From Stakelama flava (lineage in GTDB: Bacteria; Pseudomonadota; Alphaproteobacteria; Sphingomonadales; Sphingomonadaceae): a stretch of 64,000 bases of DNA. Where the stretch lies: positions 105,544-169,543 of the forward strand of contig NZ_JAHWZX010000007.1 in the NCBI RefSeq assembly GCF_019351405.1, read 5' to 3'. Shown here piece after piece: positions 34,841-45,177 of the stretch. A program made the position numbers and the translations under genes. Numbering within the stretch: position 1 is the first letter of the stretch; every line of letters starts with the position of its first letter. Below the pieces are notes generated by a model that saw nothing but the letters and a program-made list of their open reading frames with translations, was not told the DNA's origin and did not search any database.

Positions 34841-35449
34841 GTGGCGCGCGAAAGCAGTAATCGAAAAGACCGACCGAGAACCCGCTTCCATGGCCGCGTG
34901 GAGGCCAATGGCCGCGAATGCCATTACCCCGGTTGCCGCGAACCCGGCGAATTCCGCGCGCCCCCGCTGGATGGAGCGGCGAATGGCGACGGGCCGGGCG
35001 GATGGCGCTGGTTCTGCCTCGACCATATCCGCGAATTCAACGCGAGCTACAATTTCTTCGAAGGCATGAATGCCGAGGAAATCCACCATGCCCAGCGTCC
35101 CTATTCGGGATGGGAGCGCGAAACCCGCGCCTTTTCCCATACCGGTGCGGACCGGCCGCCTCGCTGGCGCGAATTCACCGATCCGCTGGACGCGATCGGC
35201 GCGCGCTTTCGCGAAAAGGTGGCGCGAGAACGCCGCGACGGAAAGCCGCTTTCGGGCAGCGACCGCGCCGCGCTGCAGGTGCTGGGCCTTGGTACCGATG
35301 CCGACCGCAAGGCGCTTCGCCAGCGATATTCGGCGCTGGTGCGCGAATACCACCCCGACCGCAATGGCGGCGACCGGAGCCATGAAAAAGCGCTTCAACG
35401 CGTGATCGAAGCGTATCAGCAACTGAAAGCCTCCCCCGCCTTCGCGTGA
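34841..35449 (+). CDS. J-domain (DnaJ-like) protein upstream of cobS
   Basis: A 202-residue protein starting at GTG. The N-terminal half contains a CxxC-like segment (CHYPGCREPGEFRAP) and a WFCLDHIREFNASYNFFEGM region typical of the alphaproteobacterial 'DnaJ-like' protein next to bolA/cobS. The C-terminal J-domain (about residues 145-200) has the HPD tripeptide in VREYHPDRNGGDRSHEKAL. It should stimulate an Hsp70. It sits 138 bp upstream of cobS, in a conserved neighbourhood. Confidence 0.88.
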   Translation: MARESSNRKDRPRTRFHGRVEANGRECHYPGCREPGEFRAPPLDGAANGDGPGGWRWFCLDHIREFNASYNFFEGMNAEEIHHAQRPYSGWERETRAFSHTGADRPPRWREFTDPLDAIGARFREKVARERRDGKPLSGSDRAALQVLGLGTDADRKALRQRYSALVREYHPDRNGGDRSHEKALQRVIEAYQQLKASPAFA

Positions 35450-35587
35450 ACGCATCGCCCCCTGCCCCCGCACGCCTGAACCCTTGCCCCCGCACACCTG
35501 AACCGTTCGCGCCGGGCGAAGCGTTGCGGGGGGCGGCGCGAGCGACTAACTGCACATGCGAACCAGTCACGAACAGGACCGATCTTG

Positions 35588-36592
35588 ATGGCAGACATCT
35601 CCAACACCCAGCCCGACAGCCGGGAGACGACCGTGCTCGACGCGCCGGACAAGATGGTCAAGGTGCGCGATGTCTTCGGCATCGACAGCGACATGGAATG
35701 CCCCGCGTTCAGCGAAGCCGATGAACGCGTGCCCGATTCGGACCCCGCCTATGTCTTCGATCCCGACACGACGATGGCGGTGCTGGCGGGGTTCGCGCAT
35801 AATCGCCGGGTAATGGTGCAGGGCTATCACGGCACCGGCAAATCGACGCATATCGAACAGGTCGCCGCGCGGCTGAACTGGCCGTTGGTGCGCATCAACC
35901 TCGACGCGCATATCAGCCGGATCGACCTGATCGGGCGCGACGCGATCGTGCTGAAGGACGGGCAGCAGGTCACCGAATTTCGTGAAGGACTGCTCCCTTG
36001 GGCGTTGCAGACGCCAACCGCGCTCGTCTTCGACGAATATGATGCCGGTCGCCCGGATGTGATGTTCGTGATCCAGCGCGTGCTGGAAACCGAGGGCAAG
36101 CTGACGCTGCTCGACCAGAACCGGGTGATCCGCCCCAATCCGTGGTTCCGCCTGTTCGCCACGTCGAACACCGTCGGGCTGGGCGATACCAGCGGCCTGT
36201 ATCACGGCACGCAGCAGATCAACCAGGGGCAGATGGACCGGTGGAACATCGTCGTCACGCTGAACTATCTTCCGGCGGCGACCGAAGCGCAAATCGTGCT
36301 CGCCAAGTCAGGCGAATATGACAAGCCGGAGGGCAAGGAGATCGTCGAGAAGATGATCCGTGTCGCCGACCTGACGCGGCAGGGCTTCGTCAACGGCGAT
36401 ATCTCCACGGTGATGAGCCCGCGCACGGTCATCAGCTGGGCGCAGAATGCCCTGATCTTCGGCAATACCGGCTTCGCCTTCCGCCTGTCGTTCCTCAACA
36501 AGTGCGACGAGGCGGAGCGCGGACTGGTCGCCGAATATTATCAGCGCGTGTTCGGCGACGACCTGCCCGAAAGCGTGGTGAGCAAGGCGTAA
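35588..36592 (+). CDS. cobS: CobS-type AAA+ ATPase (cobaltochelatase subunit family)
   Basis: AAA+ ATPase of the cobaltochelatase family, 334 residues. Walker A is [20 protein letters not shown], Walker [17 protein letters not shown], and sensor [19 protein letters not shown]; the N-terminal [20 protein letters not shown] is characteristic of CobS. In aerobic B12 synthesis CobS, CobT and CobN together insert cobalt into hydrogenobyrinate diamide. No cobN or other corrin gene is in the window. It starts at the ATG (a TTG stands one codon earlier) and lies 8 bp before cobT. Confidence 0.93.
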   Translation: MADISNTQPDSRETTVLDAPDKMVKVRDVFGIDSDMECPAFSEADERVPDSDPAYVFDPDTTMAVLAGFAHNRRVMVQGYHGTGKSTHIEQVAARLNWPLVRINLDAHISRIDLIGRDAIVLKDGQQVTEFREGLLPWALQTPTALVFDEYDAGRPDVMFVIQRVLETEGKLTLLDQNRVIRPNPWFRLFATSNTVGLGDTSGLYHGTQQINQGQMDRWNIVVTLNYLPAATEAQIVLAKSGEYDKPEGKEIVEKMIRVADLTRQGFVNGDISTVMSPRTVISWAQNALIFGNTGFAFRLSFLNKCDEAERGLVAEYYQRVFGDDLPESVVSKA

Positions 36593-36600
36593 CGCCGCTT

Positions 36601-38439
36601 ATGGCCGACCGTACCCGCCTCGACGATTTCAAACAGGTCCTTGCCGGCACCGCTCGCGCGGTTTCGGGCAAGGAGGGTGTCGAGCTTGCCTTTTCAGCCG
36701 AAAGCCCGACGCTGTCGGGGCGCAATATCCGCGTGCCGATGCCCGGCCGCAACCTGCCGCCCGAACAGGTCGCCGAAGCCCGCGGCTTTGCCGACGGCTT
36801 TTCGCTCCGGCTGAAATATCACGACGCCAAGAAGCATGTGCGCAGTGCGCCGCGTGAAGCGACGGCACGCGCGGTATTCGACGCGGTGGAAACCGCGCGG
36901 GTAGAGGCGCTGGGATCTCGCGGGTATGAGGGCATATCGCGCAACCTCGACCGGTCGCTCGAAATGCGGATGAAGTCGGACCCGATCGCGCGCGCCAATT
37001 CGCGTGACGAGGTGCCGCTATCGACCGCGATCCAGCTGATGGTACGCGAAAGGCTGACCGGAAAGACGCCGCCGCAGTCCGCGCAAAAAGGCCTCGAACT
37101 GGTGCGTGACTGGATCGAGGAAAAGGCCGGAGACACGCTCGATTCGCTCGGCCTGACGCTCGACGATCAGGACGCCTATGCGCGGCAGGTCGCGCGGATG
37201 TTGGAGGGGCTGGAACTGACCGAGGGCGAGATGATGCCCGACGACAGCGACGAAGGCGGCAGCGATGACGAGGGCACCGAGGACCAGCCCGACCAGGAAG
37301 AGGATGAAGGCCAGGAGGAGCAGGGCTCGCAGGGCGAAGGCGATGTCGATGCCCGCGGTGAGCAGCGCCAGGATGAGCTGAACCCCGGCGAGGAGGACGA
37401 TAGCGGATCGACCACCGAGGGCAGCGAGGATGCCGAGGGGATGGACGGCGACGAGGGCGAGGAAGGCATGATGCCGGTGCGCCCCAACCGTCCTTGGTCC
37501 GACCTGCCCCCCGCGCTCGAATACAAAACCTATACCGAGAAATATGACGAGATCGTCGCGGCGACCGACCTGTGCGACGCTGACGAACTGGAACGGTTGC
37601 GCGCCTATCTTGACCAGCAATTGACGCATTTGCAGGGCGTGGTCACGAAGCTTGCCAACCGGTTGCAGCGCCGGTTGATGGCGCAGCAATCGCGAAGCTG
37701 GGCGTTCGATCAGGAGGAAGGGCTGCTCGACGCTGCACGGCTGGCGCGCGTGGTGGTCAATCCCGGCCAGTCGCTCAGTTACAAGATCGAGCGCGACACC
37801 GAATTTCGCGACACCGTCGTCACGCTGCTTATCGACAATTCGGGGTCGATGCGCGGGCGGCCGATTTCGATCGCGGCGATCAGTGCCGACATCCTTGCCC
37901 GCACGCTGGAACGCGTCGGCGTAAAGGTCGAAATCCTCGGCTTCACCACGCGCGCATGGAAGGGCGGCCAGTCGCGCGAACAATGGCTGGCGGACGGTCG
38001 CCCGCACAAGCCGGGGCGGCTGAACGATATTCGCCACATCATCTACAAACAGGCCGACGAACCGTGGCGACGCGCGAAGAAATCGCTGGGCCTGATGATG
38101 CGTGAAGGGCTGCTGAAAGAGAATATCGACGGCGAGGCGCTGCTCTGGGCGCATAACCGGCTGATCGCGCGGCCCGAAGAGCGCAAGGTGCTGATGGTCA
38201 TTTCTGACGGCGCGCCGGTCGATGATTCGACCCTGAGCGTCAATTCCGGCGCCTATCTGGAACGCCATTTGCGGCAGGTGATCGGCTGGATCGAGGCACG
38301 ATCGCCGGTCGAATTGTCGGCGATCGGGATTGGCCATGACGTCACGCGCTATTATGCCCGGGCGGTGACGATCATGGATGCCGAACAGCTTGCCGGAACG
38401 ATGATCGACCAGCTTGCCGGCCTGTTCGACGAGGAATGA
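36601..38439 (+). CDS. cobT: CobT-type VWA protein (cobaltochelatase subunit family)
   Basis: Partner of CobS, 612 residues. An N-terminal helical domain ([20 protein letters not shown]) is followed by a very acidic low-complexity linker at about residues 210-300 (Asp/Glu/Gly-rich) and a C-terminal VWA domain. That domain contains the MIDAS start [40 protein letters not shown] and [15 protein letters not shown]. This layout is diagnostic of CobT. It overlaps the RHH gene by 4 bp. The VWA domain suggests a metal-dependent contact with a large subunit or client. Confidence 0.93.
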   Translation: MADRTRLDDFKQVLAGTARAVSGKEGVELAFSAESPTLSGRNIRVPMPGRNLPPEQVAEARGFADGFSLRLKYHDAKKHVRSAPREATARAVFDAVETARVEALGSRGYEGISRNLDRSLEMRMKSDPIARANSRDEVPLSTAIQLMVRERLTGKTPPQSAQKGLELVRDWIEEKAGDTLDSLGLTLDDQDAYARQVARMLEGLELTEGEMMPDDSDEGGSDDEGTEDQPDQEEDEGQEEQGSQGEGDVDARGEQRQDELNPGEEDDSGSTTEGSEDAEGMDGDEGEEGMMPVRPNRPWSDLPPALEYKTYTEKYDEIVAATDLCDADELERLRAYLDQQLTHLQGVVTKLANRLQRRLMAQQSRSWAFDQEEGLLDAARLARVVVNPGQSLSYKIERDTEFRDTVVTLLIDNSGSMRGRPISIAAISADILARTLERVGVKVEILGFTTRAWKGGQSREQWLADGRPHKPGRLNDIRHIIYKQADEPWRRAKKSLGLMMREGLLKENIDGEALLWAHNRLIARPEERKVLMVISDGAPVDDSTLSVNSGAYLERHLRQVIGWIEARSPVELSAIGIGHDVTRYYARAVTIMDAEQLAGTMIDQLAGLFDEE

Positions 38440-38702
38440 CCGATATCGCAGCCCCGCCGGGCGGGTTCGCCGGGCCGGTCAAGCGATCGGTGACGATCGC
38501 GGGGCATGAAACCTCGATCAGCCTGGAACCACTATTCTGGCAAGCGCTTGAGCGGGCGGCGTCGGTGCGGGACCTACCGCTCAACGCGCTGATCGCAAAA
38601 CTGGATCTGGCGCGTATTCAAAGCGACGACCCGCCCAACCTTGCCAGCACGCTTAGAAGCTGGCTGATGGCCGAAGCGCTGCGAGCGGCGGGGGGCGCGT
38701 GA
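38436..38702 (+). CDS. Ribbon-helix-helix domain protein
   Basis: An 88-residue protein co-translated with cobT (ATGA overlap). It fits the RHH_4-type family: [20 protein letters not shown] (ribbon strand) and [25 protein letters not shown] (two helices), followed by [13 protein letters not shown]. Proteins of this family are small presumed DNA-binding regulators common in alphaproteobacteria. Its tight link to cobST is noteworthy but the target is unknown. Confidence 0.8.
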   Translation: MTDIAAPPGGFAGPVKRSVTIAGHETSISLEPLFWQALERAASVRDLPLNALIAKLDLARIQSDDPPNLASTLRSWLMAEALRAAGGA

Positions 38703-38746
38703 TGCCGGTGCGCACGGGGTTCGCGTTTACGACAGAAAAGAACCGT

Positions 38747-38843
38747 CCTTCGACTGGCTGTCCTGCGGCAGCCGCTCAGGACGAACGGAGGTAAAGGGTC
38801 TTTACCCTGCCTCCTTGCCGTTTGTCCTGAGCAACGTCGAAGG
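38747..38843. repeat. Palindromic intergenic repeat of the CCTTCGAC...GAACGG type
   Basis: Outer arms CCTTCGAC (38747-38754) and GTCGAAGG (38836-38843), inner arms CTCAGGACGAACGG (38775-38788) and CCGTTTGTCCTGAG (38818-38831) with one mismatch, and a further AAGGGT/ACCCT hairpin in the centre. The first arm is interrupted by an extra 17-20 bp compared with the element as I know it from other sphingomonads. It fills the convergent gap between the RHH gene and gdh and could also act as a bidirectional terminator. Confidence 0.75.
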
Positions 38844-38920
38844 CCCGTTCTTAGCAATCCTCGCAAACGCGCGACGGCGCTTTGCGGATGTCGTCACGCC
38901 AGGGTCCTTCTCCGCCAACG

Positions 38921-41900
38921 CTATCGTGCCAGCAGCACCCTTGCCTGGCTTGCGATCTGCGCCAGCATAGCGGCGTTGACCGCGGGGGCGCGGCGCGCGC
39001 GCGCGACCAGTTCGACGAACTGATCGACCCGCGCGGCGTTGTCCACCAGCCATTGTTCGACCCGCTCCTTCGGGTCCGCGCCGTCGACACGGCCCAGAAA
39101 GTCGAGCCGAAGCTGTTGAAAATCGCGCGCGAGTCCGGCGACGAGCAGCCGTTCCCACGGATCGCCCGTATCGATGCGCGCAGCAACCGCCTGCGCCCAG
39201 TCAAGGCCAAGCGCCTGACCCAGCCGGGTGAAGGCGCGGGTGAGCGTGGTTTCGTCGATCCCGCGCCGTTCGCCCAGATCGGCAAGCCCGACCGCACCGT
39301 CCAGTTCGAAGATGCGAACGACCTTCTTCACCAGAGCGCGCGGCGCACCCGCTTCTTCCAGCCGCGATGCCAGCCGGCCGCTTTGCGCCTTCACCTCTTC
39401 GAGCAGCAGATGCTTCGCCTGCTTGTCGAGATTACCGATGCCCGGTTTGAGCGATTCGATGACCGCGCGCGGCGAATCACCGGGTTTGCACACGCGAAGC
39501 AGGTCGGCGATCTGCGAACGCGTCGCCACCGCGACTTCGTCGAACAGCGCGATGCGCGCGCTTTCCGACATTTCGGCTTCCTCGATCTCCTTCCACAGCG
39601 CGGGAAGGTTGAACAGGCGTTCGACCACGACGAACATCGCCGCGATATCGCCCATCGCCGCGCCTTCCTCCTCGGCCAGTTCGAAGGGATGCAGCACGCC
39701 CAGCCGGTTGACAATGCGGTTGGCGAGGATCGTCGCCACGATCTGCCCGCGCAGCCTGTGCGCATCGATCGCATCGGCATATTTTTTGCGCATCGCGGTC
39801 GGGAAAGACTGGTGCAGATCGGCGCGAAGTTCCTCATCATCGCCAAGGCCGCGATTTTCGACCGCGTCCTGCAACGCCAGCTTTGCCGTGGCGAGCAGCA
39901 CGGCCAGTTCGGGCCGGGTAAGCCCCGCCCCCTCCTGGGACCGGCGCAGCAGATCGTCATTGGGGGCAAGCCCTTCGACCGCGCGATCGAGCCGTCCGGC
40001 GCTTTCGAGGATTTCGATGACGCGGACATAGCTGGGCACCGCGACCGCGCCGTCCTGTTCCATGAACGACAGCGCCAGTGTCTGCAGCCGGTTATCCTCA
40101 AGCACCAGCGCGCCGACATCGTCGGTCATCCGGGCCAGCAGCTTGTTGCGCTTGTCGAAGTCGAGCCGGCCTTCCATGACTTCGCGGTTGAGCGCGATCT
40201 TGATGTTCACCTCGTTATCCGAACAATCGACGCCCGCCGAATTGTCGATAAAGTCGGTGTTCACGCGGCCGCCCTTCATGGCGAACGCGATGCGCCCCGC
40301 CTGGGTGACGCCCAGATTGGCCCCCTCCCCGATCACCTTGGCGCGCAGACTTTCGGCGTTGACGCGAAGCCGGTCATTGGCGGGATCGCCGACCTCTGCA
40401 TTATTTTCGGCCGCTGCCTTGATATAGGTGCCGATGCCGCCGAACCAGACAAGGTCGACCGGACTTTTCAGGATCGCGGAAATCAGGCTGGCGGGATCGA
40501 GTTCGTCGGCATCAATGGCCAGCATCTCACGCATCTGTTTCGACAATCTGATCGTCTTTTCGGTACGCGAAAAGACGCCGCCGCCCTTTGAAATCAGCTT
40601 CTTGTCGTAATCGGCCCAGCTTGATCGCGGCAGGTCGAACATACGCTTGCGCTCTTCCCAGCTCGTTGCCGGGTCGGGATCGGGATCGAAGAAGATATGC
40701 CGATGATCGAACGCGGCGCGCAGGCGGATCGCTTTCGACAACAGCATGCCGTTGCCGAACACATCGCCCGACATGTCGCCGCATCCGACGACATCGATGG
40801 GATCGGTTTGCACATCGACACCCATTTCCAGGAAATGCCGCTGAACCGATACCCAGCCGCCCTTGGCGGTGATGCCCATCGCCTTATGGTCGTAACCGTG
40901 GCTGCCGCCGCTGGCGAACGCGTCGCCCAGCCAGAAATCGCGGTCTATCGCGATGGCGTTGGCAATGTCGGAAAAGGTTGCCGTTCCCTTGTCCGCGGCG
41001 ACGACGAAATAGGGATCATCGCCGTCATGCACAACAACGCTGTCGGGATGAACGACATCGGGGCCGACGATATTGTCGGTGATCGACAATAGCGAGCGGA
41101 TGAAGATGCGATAGCTTTCCTTGCCCTCTTCGAACCACGCTTCGCGGTCGGTGGCGGGGGACGGAAGTTGCTTGGCATAGAAGCCGCCCTTCGCGCCGGT
41201 CGGCACGATAACGGCGTTCTTCACCCGCTGCGCCTTCATCAGGCCAAGGATTTCGGTGCGGAAATCGTCACGCCGGTCGGACCAGCGAAGCCCGCCGCGC
41301 GCGACCGGGCCGGCACGCAGGTGAATCCCTTCCACCCGCGGCGAATAAACGAAGATTTCACGCCAGGGCAGCGGCTGCGGCAGGCCGGGAACCATGTTCG
41401 AATCCAGCTTGAAGGCAAGCGCCTCCTGCGCCGCCGGGGCATAGGCGTTGGTGCGCAGCGTCGCCCGAACCACCCCGCGATAGGCGCGCAGGATGCGGTC
41501 GTCGTCGATCGCCGAAACATCGACCAGTCCGGCATCAATCGCCGCATCGGCCGCCGCCATCGCCGCATCGCGATCCTTGTCGCGTGCCGGATCGTGCGCG
41601 GCGGCAAACCGGTCTATCAGCGCGTTGGCGACGGCAGGCGCACCGCGCAACGCATCGACTACCGTGGACAGACCGTAGGACATGCCCGTCTGGCGCAGAT
41701 AGCGGAACCAGGCGCGTAGCAGCACGACCGAATCGGGCGTCATCCCGGTTTCGACGATCAACCGGTTGAACGCATCATTCTCCGCCCGGTTTTCGAGCAC
41801 GGCGGCAATCGCGCCCTGCACCGTTTCGCGGTCGAACGGTCGGTCCGGATCATATTCGTCCTCGATCGACACTTCGAAGTCGTGGATGAAGGCGCGGGCA

Positions 41901-43546
41901 TCGCCTTCCAGCGCGGTCGGCACTTCTTCCACCACGCGAAAGCCGAAATTTTCGAACACCGGCACCGCGTCGGAAAGCGGCAACGCGCCGCCCAGCCGGT
42001 ACAGCTTCACCCGGATGCGATCCTTCATCCCGTCCTGCGGGATGATCCGCACCGCGCGCGCATGGTCATCGTCCAGTTCGGCGATGCGCACGATGTCGCG
42101 CGCCGCTTCGTCGGGCGTGTTCGAATTGCGATAGTTGGTCGGGAAGCAATTGGCGTAGCGCATGGCGAGCCGAGTCGCGCGCGGCGCGCCCTGTTCGGCA
42201 AGCGCCGCTTCCACCCCCGGCCGCCATCCGCGCGCCATCCGTTCGATCCGCGCATCAAGTTCGTTGGCATCGGGCATCCTCCCGTCGCCACGCAGATCAA
42301 GCGTATAGCGCATCAGCGCCACCACGCCGTCCTCCATCGAGATCGACCAGCTCAGCAGGTTTGCGTTCGCCGCCCGGGACAGCATATCGCCGATGGCGAG
42401 CCGCCGTCCGGTCGACACCTCGTCGCGCGGCAACCAGACGAAACCGAACAGATGACGTCCCAGTGCGCTGCGGATCAGGATCAGCCGCGAGCGCGGCCGG
42501 TCGGCGATTGACATCGACGTCATCACCAGCGTGCCCAGATCGTTTTCGGAAAAAGCGGTCGTCAGGTCATGCGGCAGCGCAGCGAGCGAATGCGACATCG
42601 CCTTTCCGGTATGCCCCTTCGGGTCGAAGCCGAAGCGTTGTTCCAGCGCGGCGATATGCGCGCGCAACACCGGCACGTCATGCGGCGGCGTGTGCAGCGC
42701 CGCGCTGGTCCACAGCCCGGCATGGATCGACAGCCCGACAACCGCATCGCCGTCGCGAATCGGTGCAAGGACCAGATCGAGCGGCACCCGGCGGTGCACG
42801 GTGGAGATGCAGTTGGATTTGAGCAGCAGCGGCGAAGGACGCCCGTCGCGAAACCATTTGAGCCCCCGTTCGCGTGATGAATCGGCAAGCAACGGCACGT
42901 CGAGGGTTTCGCGCCCAAGCCCCAGCCGATCCTCTGTCCGGCCATCCTCGAACCAGCGTTCATGTCCGAGCAGCGTCATATTGCGGTCGATGAACCAGCG
43001 CAGCAGCGCCGCGCCTTCGTCATCGCCCAGCGTGTCGGCATCGGCGCGCATCGCCGCTTCCAGCTTTCGCCAGTCGGCCACCGCATCGCGGACATGGTCG
43101 AGCACGCGCTCCAGTTCGGCGACGAGTTCGCGGCGCGGCTTCGCATCGGCGCGATCCATTTCGATATAGATCATCGATTCCGGCTCGCCGGTGTCGCCGA
43201 TTTCGACCAGCCTGCCTTCAGCATCGCGGCTGACGCGCAGCACCGGGTGGATGATCCGGTCGACCGCGATGTCATGCGCACCGATCGTTCCCGAAATCGA
43301 ATCGACCAGGAACGGCATGTCGTCATTGACGACCGCAAGCCGCATCCGGCGGCGGTCACCGCGCGAAAAGGTATCGAGTTTCAGGCTGGGTTTGCCCGGT
43401 TCGCGCCGGATCGCGGCTTCGGCGACGAATCGCGCAGCCTCCGCCCGCTCGGTTTTTCCGAACCCTTCGGTCTCTCCCGGCAACGCTCCTTCGACGAGCC
43501 TTGCCTCAAACGCCTGCGAAAGCGACTTCTTGCTCTGTTTTGTCAT
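38921..43546 (-). CDS. gdhB: NAD-specific glutamate dehydrogenase, large (about 180 kDa) type
   Basis: Catabolic enzyme that oxidises glutamate to 2-oxoglutarate and ammonia with NAD. About 1,541 residues from the ATG of MTKQSKKSLSQAFEARLVEG, the normal size of the large bacterial NAD-GDH. The N-terminal ACT-like and helical regions span about residues 1-700. The catalytic core contains GPVARGGLRWSDRRDDFRTE, NAVIVPTGAKGGFYAKQLP, and the Rossmann region FSDIANAIAIDRDFWLGDAF...GSHGYDHKAMGIT; a conserved C-terminal domain follows. A TTG twelve codons upstream (43582) is a weaker start candidate. It is convergent with the cobT cluster and 66 bp downstream of the PAS_5 gene. Confidence 0.96.
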   Translation of the reverse strand: MTKQSKKSLSQAFEARLVEGALPGETEGFGKTERAEAARFVAEAAIRREPGKPSLKLDTFSRGDRRRMRLAVVNDDMPFLVDSISGTIGAHDIAVDRIIHPVLRVSRDAEGRLVEIGDTGEPESMIYIEMDRADAKPRRELVAELERVLDHVRDAVADWRKLEAAMRADADTLGDDEGAALLRWFIDRNMTLLGHERWFEDGRTEDRLGLGRETLDVPLLADSSRERGLKWFRDGRPSPLLLKSNCISTVHRRVPLDLVLAPIRDGDAVVGLSIHAGLWTSAALHTPPHDVPVLRAHIAALEQRFGFDPKGHTGKAMSHSLAALPHDLTTAFSENDLGTLVMTSMSIADRPRSRLILIRSALGRHLFGFVWLPRDEVSTGRRLAIGDMLSRAANANLLSWSISMEDGVVALMRYTLDLRGDGRMPDANELDARIERMARGWRPGVEAALAEQGAPRATRLAMRYANCFPTNYRNSNTPDEAARDIVRIAELDDDHARAVRIIPQDGMKDRIRVKLYRLGGALPLSDAVPVFENFGFRVVEEVPTALEGDARAFIHDFEVSIEDEYDPDRPFDRETVQGAIAAVLENRAENDAFNRLIVETGMTPDSVVLLRAWFRYLRQTGMSYGLSTVVDALRGAPAVANALIDRFAAAHDPARDKDRDAAMAAADAAIDAGLVDVSAIDDDRILRAYRGVVRATLRTNAYAPAAQEALAFKLDSNMVPGLPQPLPWREIFVYSPRVEGIHLRAGPVARGGLRWSDRRDDFRTEILGLMKAQRVKNAVIVPTGAKGGFYAKQLPSPATDREAWFEEGKESYRIFIRSLLSITDNIVGPDVVHPDSVVVHDGDDPYFVVAADKGTATFSDIANAIAIDRDFWLGDAFASGGSHGYDHKAMGITAKGGWVSVQRHFLEMGVDVQTDPIDVVGCGDMSGDVFGNGMLLSKAIRLRAAFDHRHIFFDPDPDPATSWEERKRMFDLPRSSWADYDKKLISKGGGVFSRTEKTIRLSKQMREMLAIDADELDPASLISAILKSPVDLVWFGGIGTYIKAAAENNAEVGDPANDRLRVNAESLRAKVIGEGANLGVTQAGRIAFAMKGGRVNTDFIDNSAGVDCSDNEVNIKIALNREVMEGRLDFDKRNKLLARMTDDVGALVLEDNRLQTLALSFMEQDGAVAVPSYVRVIEILESAGRLDRAVEGLAPNDDLLRRSQEGAGLTRPELAVLLATAKLALQDAVENRGLGDDEELRADLHQSFPTAMRKKYADAIDAHRLRGQIVATILANRIVNRLGVLHPFELAEEEGAAMGDIAAMFVVVERLFNLPALWKEIEEAEMSESARIALFDEVAVATRSQIADLLRVCKPGDSPRAVIESLKPGIGNLDKQAKHLLLEEVKAQSGRLASRLEEAGAPRALVKKVVRIFELDGAVGLADLGERRGIDETTLTRAFTRLGQALGLDWAQAVAARIDTGDPWERLLVAGLARDFQQLRLDFLGRVDGADPKERVEQWLVDNAARVDQFVELVARARRAPAVNAAMLAQIASQARVLLAR

Positions 43547-43612
43547 GGTGCGCGATATGCGCCTCCGGCGCGCCTGGCTCAAGGCTTGTGCGACGGATCA
43601 TCGGTCAGCGTC

Positions 43613-44896
43613 TCAATCGATCGACCGGCTCACCGCGCGGCGGGTCAATGCCGCATCATCGTCGAGTTTCGCCACGACGTCGAGCATCCCGGCCTCGCCG
43701 CGCCGGGCGACCAGCACCACGAATTCTGCATCGCCCGCCCCCATCGGCACGCTGGCGATCGCCGCGCGGGTGCGCAGTTGGCCGGCGGCCTGTTCATAGC
43801 GGTCGGCAGGGCCGGCGGGACGGCGAGCGGCGCGTTCGGCCTTTACCAGCCCTTTCAGCCCGCCTTCGGCAGCGTCGATGAACGCCCCGAAACCGCCCGG
43901 CGCGACCCCATGACGCTTGGCATGGTCGAGCGCGGCGGCGAATTCGGTGACCCGCGCCTTGTCGTAATCAGCGCCGAAAACCAGCTTTACCACCGGCGTC
44001 ATCGGCGCGCGCTTCTGCACCTTCAATCCGGCCTCGGCGATCAGCCGGGCATAGCCTTCGCCGTCCTGCTGCGCCGCGCAGGCAAAGTCATAGGCGCGGG
44101 CGAGCGCGCGATACAGCGCCGAGCGCGAGCGCGTATCAGCGGCACGCACCGACGCGGCGGTTTCGCGCGCGAGCATCAGGTGATCGCCCAGTGCGGCATT
44201 GGCCGGCATTTGACGCGGCACTTCGGGTTCGTGACGCGGCGCAACCGGCAAATCGGCGCTGGCGCTACCGCTTCCCGGCCCGTCGGCCCATACCGGCGCG
44301 GCAAGCGGCTTTGGCCGCGGCGTGCTGCGCGCCTTTTCCAGTTCCTCGTCCAGCTTCGCCTGGGTTTCAGCGTCGACCAATTCCTTCCAGTTGATCACGC
44401 CATAGATGAAGTCGATTGACTCGGCGGTTGAAGAAAAAGGCATCAATATACCGCGATACAACGTATTATGGCCGCGCTGGCCGACGAACTCGGCTTCGAA
44501 CCCGATCGGCGCGCGATTCGCGATAATTTGAAGATAATGGTCGGTCAGGCGGGAAAGCAGCGACCTGCTGGGCACCTGATCGACATGGGTGATGGACGAA
44601 TCGACTCCGCATTCCCCGCGCAGCCGGTCGCCCAGAAAGCGGATTGCGGGGTTTTCCAGCCCGGCGGTGAAATCAAGCAGCACGCTGTTCGATCCGAAAT
44701 CGGCGATACTGCCCGGATCAAGGTCGCCGATCATCGGATAGGGCCGCCCGTGCAGCAGCGAAACCCAATGATTATAGGCACGTACGTGCATGCGGCGTTC
44801 GTCGCTGCCCACGTTCAGCGGCGTATCGGAAAGCGCGCCGTCGGTGGCGTCGTTCCCATAGTCCTTGCGTCCGTCGATGCCGCGGGCGGTGTCCAT
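43613..44896 (-). CDS. PAS_5 domain protein of unknown function
   Basis: A 427-residue protein without a catalytic domain. Residues about 35-175 match the PAS_5 pattern of alphaproteobacteria: HVRAYNHWVSLLHGRPYPMI, then DLDPGSIADFGSNSVLLDF, IRFLGDRLRGECG, SRLTDHYLQIIANRAPIGFE and FIYGVINWKELVD. The remainder is Pro/Ala-rich with predicted helices (LARETAASVRAADTRSRSAL and later). No DNA-binding, kinase or GGDEF region is visible, so it is probably a sensor or scaffold. It precedes gdhB on the same strand (66-bp gap), and this raises a possible link to glutamate or nitrogen status. Confidence 0.75.
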   Translation of the reverse strand: MDTARGIDGRKDYGNDATDGALSDTPLNVGSDERRMHVRAYNHWVSLLHGRPYPMIGDLDPGSIADFGSNSVLLDFTAGLENPAIRFLGDRLRGECGVDSSITHVDQVPSRSLLSRLTDHYLQIIANRAPIGFEAEFVGQRGHNTLYRGILMPFSSTAESIDFIYGVINWKELVDAETQAKLDEELEKARSTPRPKPLAAPVWADGPGSGSASADLPVAPRHEPEVPRQMPANAALGDHLMLARETAASVRAADTRSRSALYRALARAYDFACAAQQDGEGYARLIAEAGLKVQKRAPMTPVVKLVFGADYDKARVTEFAAALDHAKRHGVAPGGFGAFIDAAEGGLKGLVKAERAARRPAGPADRYEQAAGQLRTRAAIASVPMGAGDAEFVVLVARRGEAGMLDVVAKLDDDAALTRRAVSRSID

Positions 44897-45075
44897 AACT
44901 ATTCCCCAACGTGCGGCGGAAATCCCGCCGAATACGCCCCCCGTTGTGCACCCATGTGGTAAACGATGCGTAAATCCGGCCCATTGCGGTTACCGGTCAA
45001 TCGGGCGCTTGAAAGTGGCGCAGGTAGCTGGTAAGCGCCCCTCCCTCGGGCGACGGCCAAGGCCTCCCCCGCGAG

Positions 45076-45150
45076 CCGCTTTAGCTCAGTTGGTAGAGCA
45101 TCGCATTCGTAATGCGGGGGTCACAGGTTCGAGTCCTGTAAGCGGCACCA
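45076..45150 (+). tRNA. tRNA-Thr (CGT), integration site of the adjacent element
   Basis: A complete 75-nt cloverleaf with encoded CCA. The acceptor GCCGCTT pairs with AAGCGGC, the D arm is GCTC-AGTTGGTA-GAGC, the anticodon loop is TTCGTAA (anticodon CGT), and the T arm is ACAGG-TTCGAGT-CCTGT. An integrase gene begins 154 bp downstream in the same direction, the usual arrangement when a tRNA 3' end serves as attachment site. Confidence 0.96.
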
Positions 45151-45177
45151 CGACATAACCAGAACATGGCTAGAAAA

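Noticed and set aside
37018..38337. 439-codon minus-strand frame opposite cobT
   Set aside because: Hydrophobic part is only the complement of the acidic CobT linker; no start signal or family.
38882..40591. 569-codon plus-strand frame opposite gdhB
   Set aside because: Complement of the well-conserved C-terminal part of the dehydrogenase.
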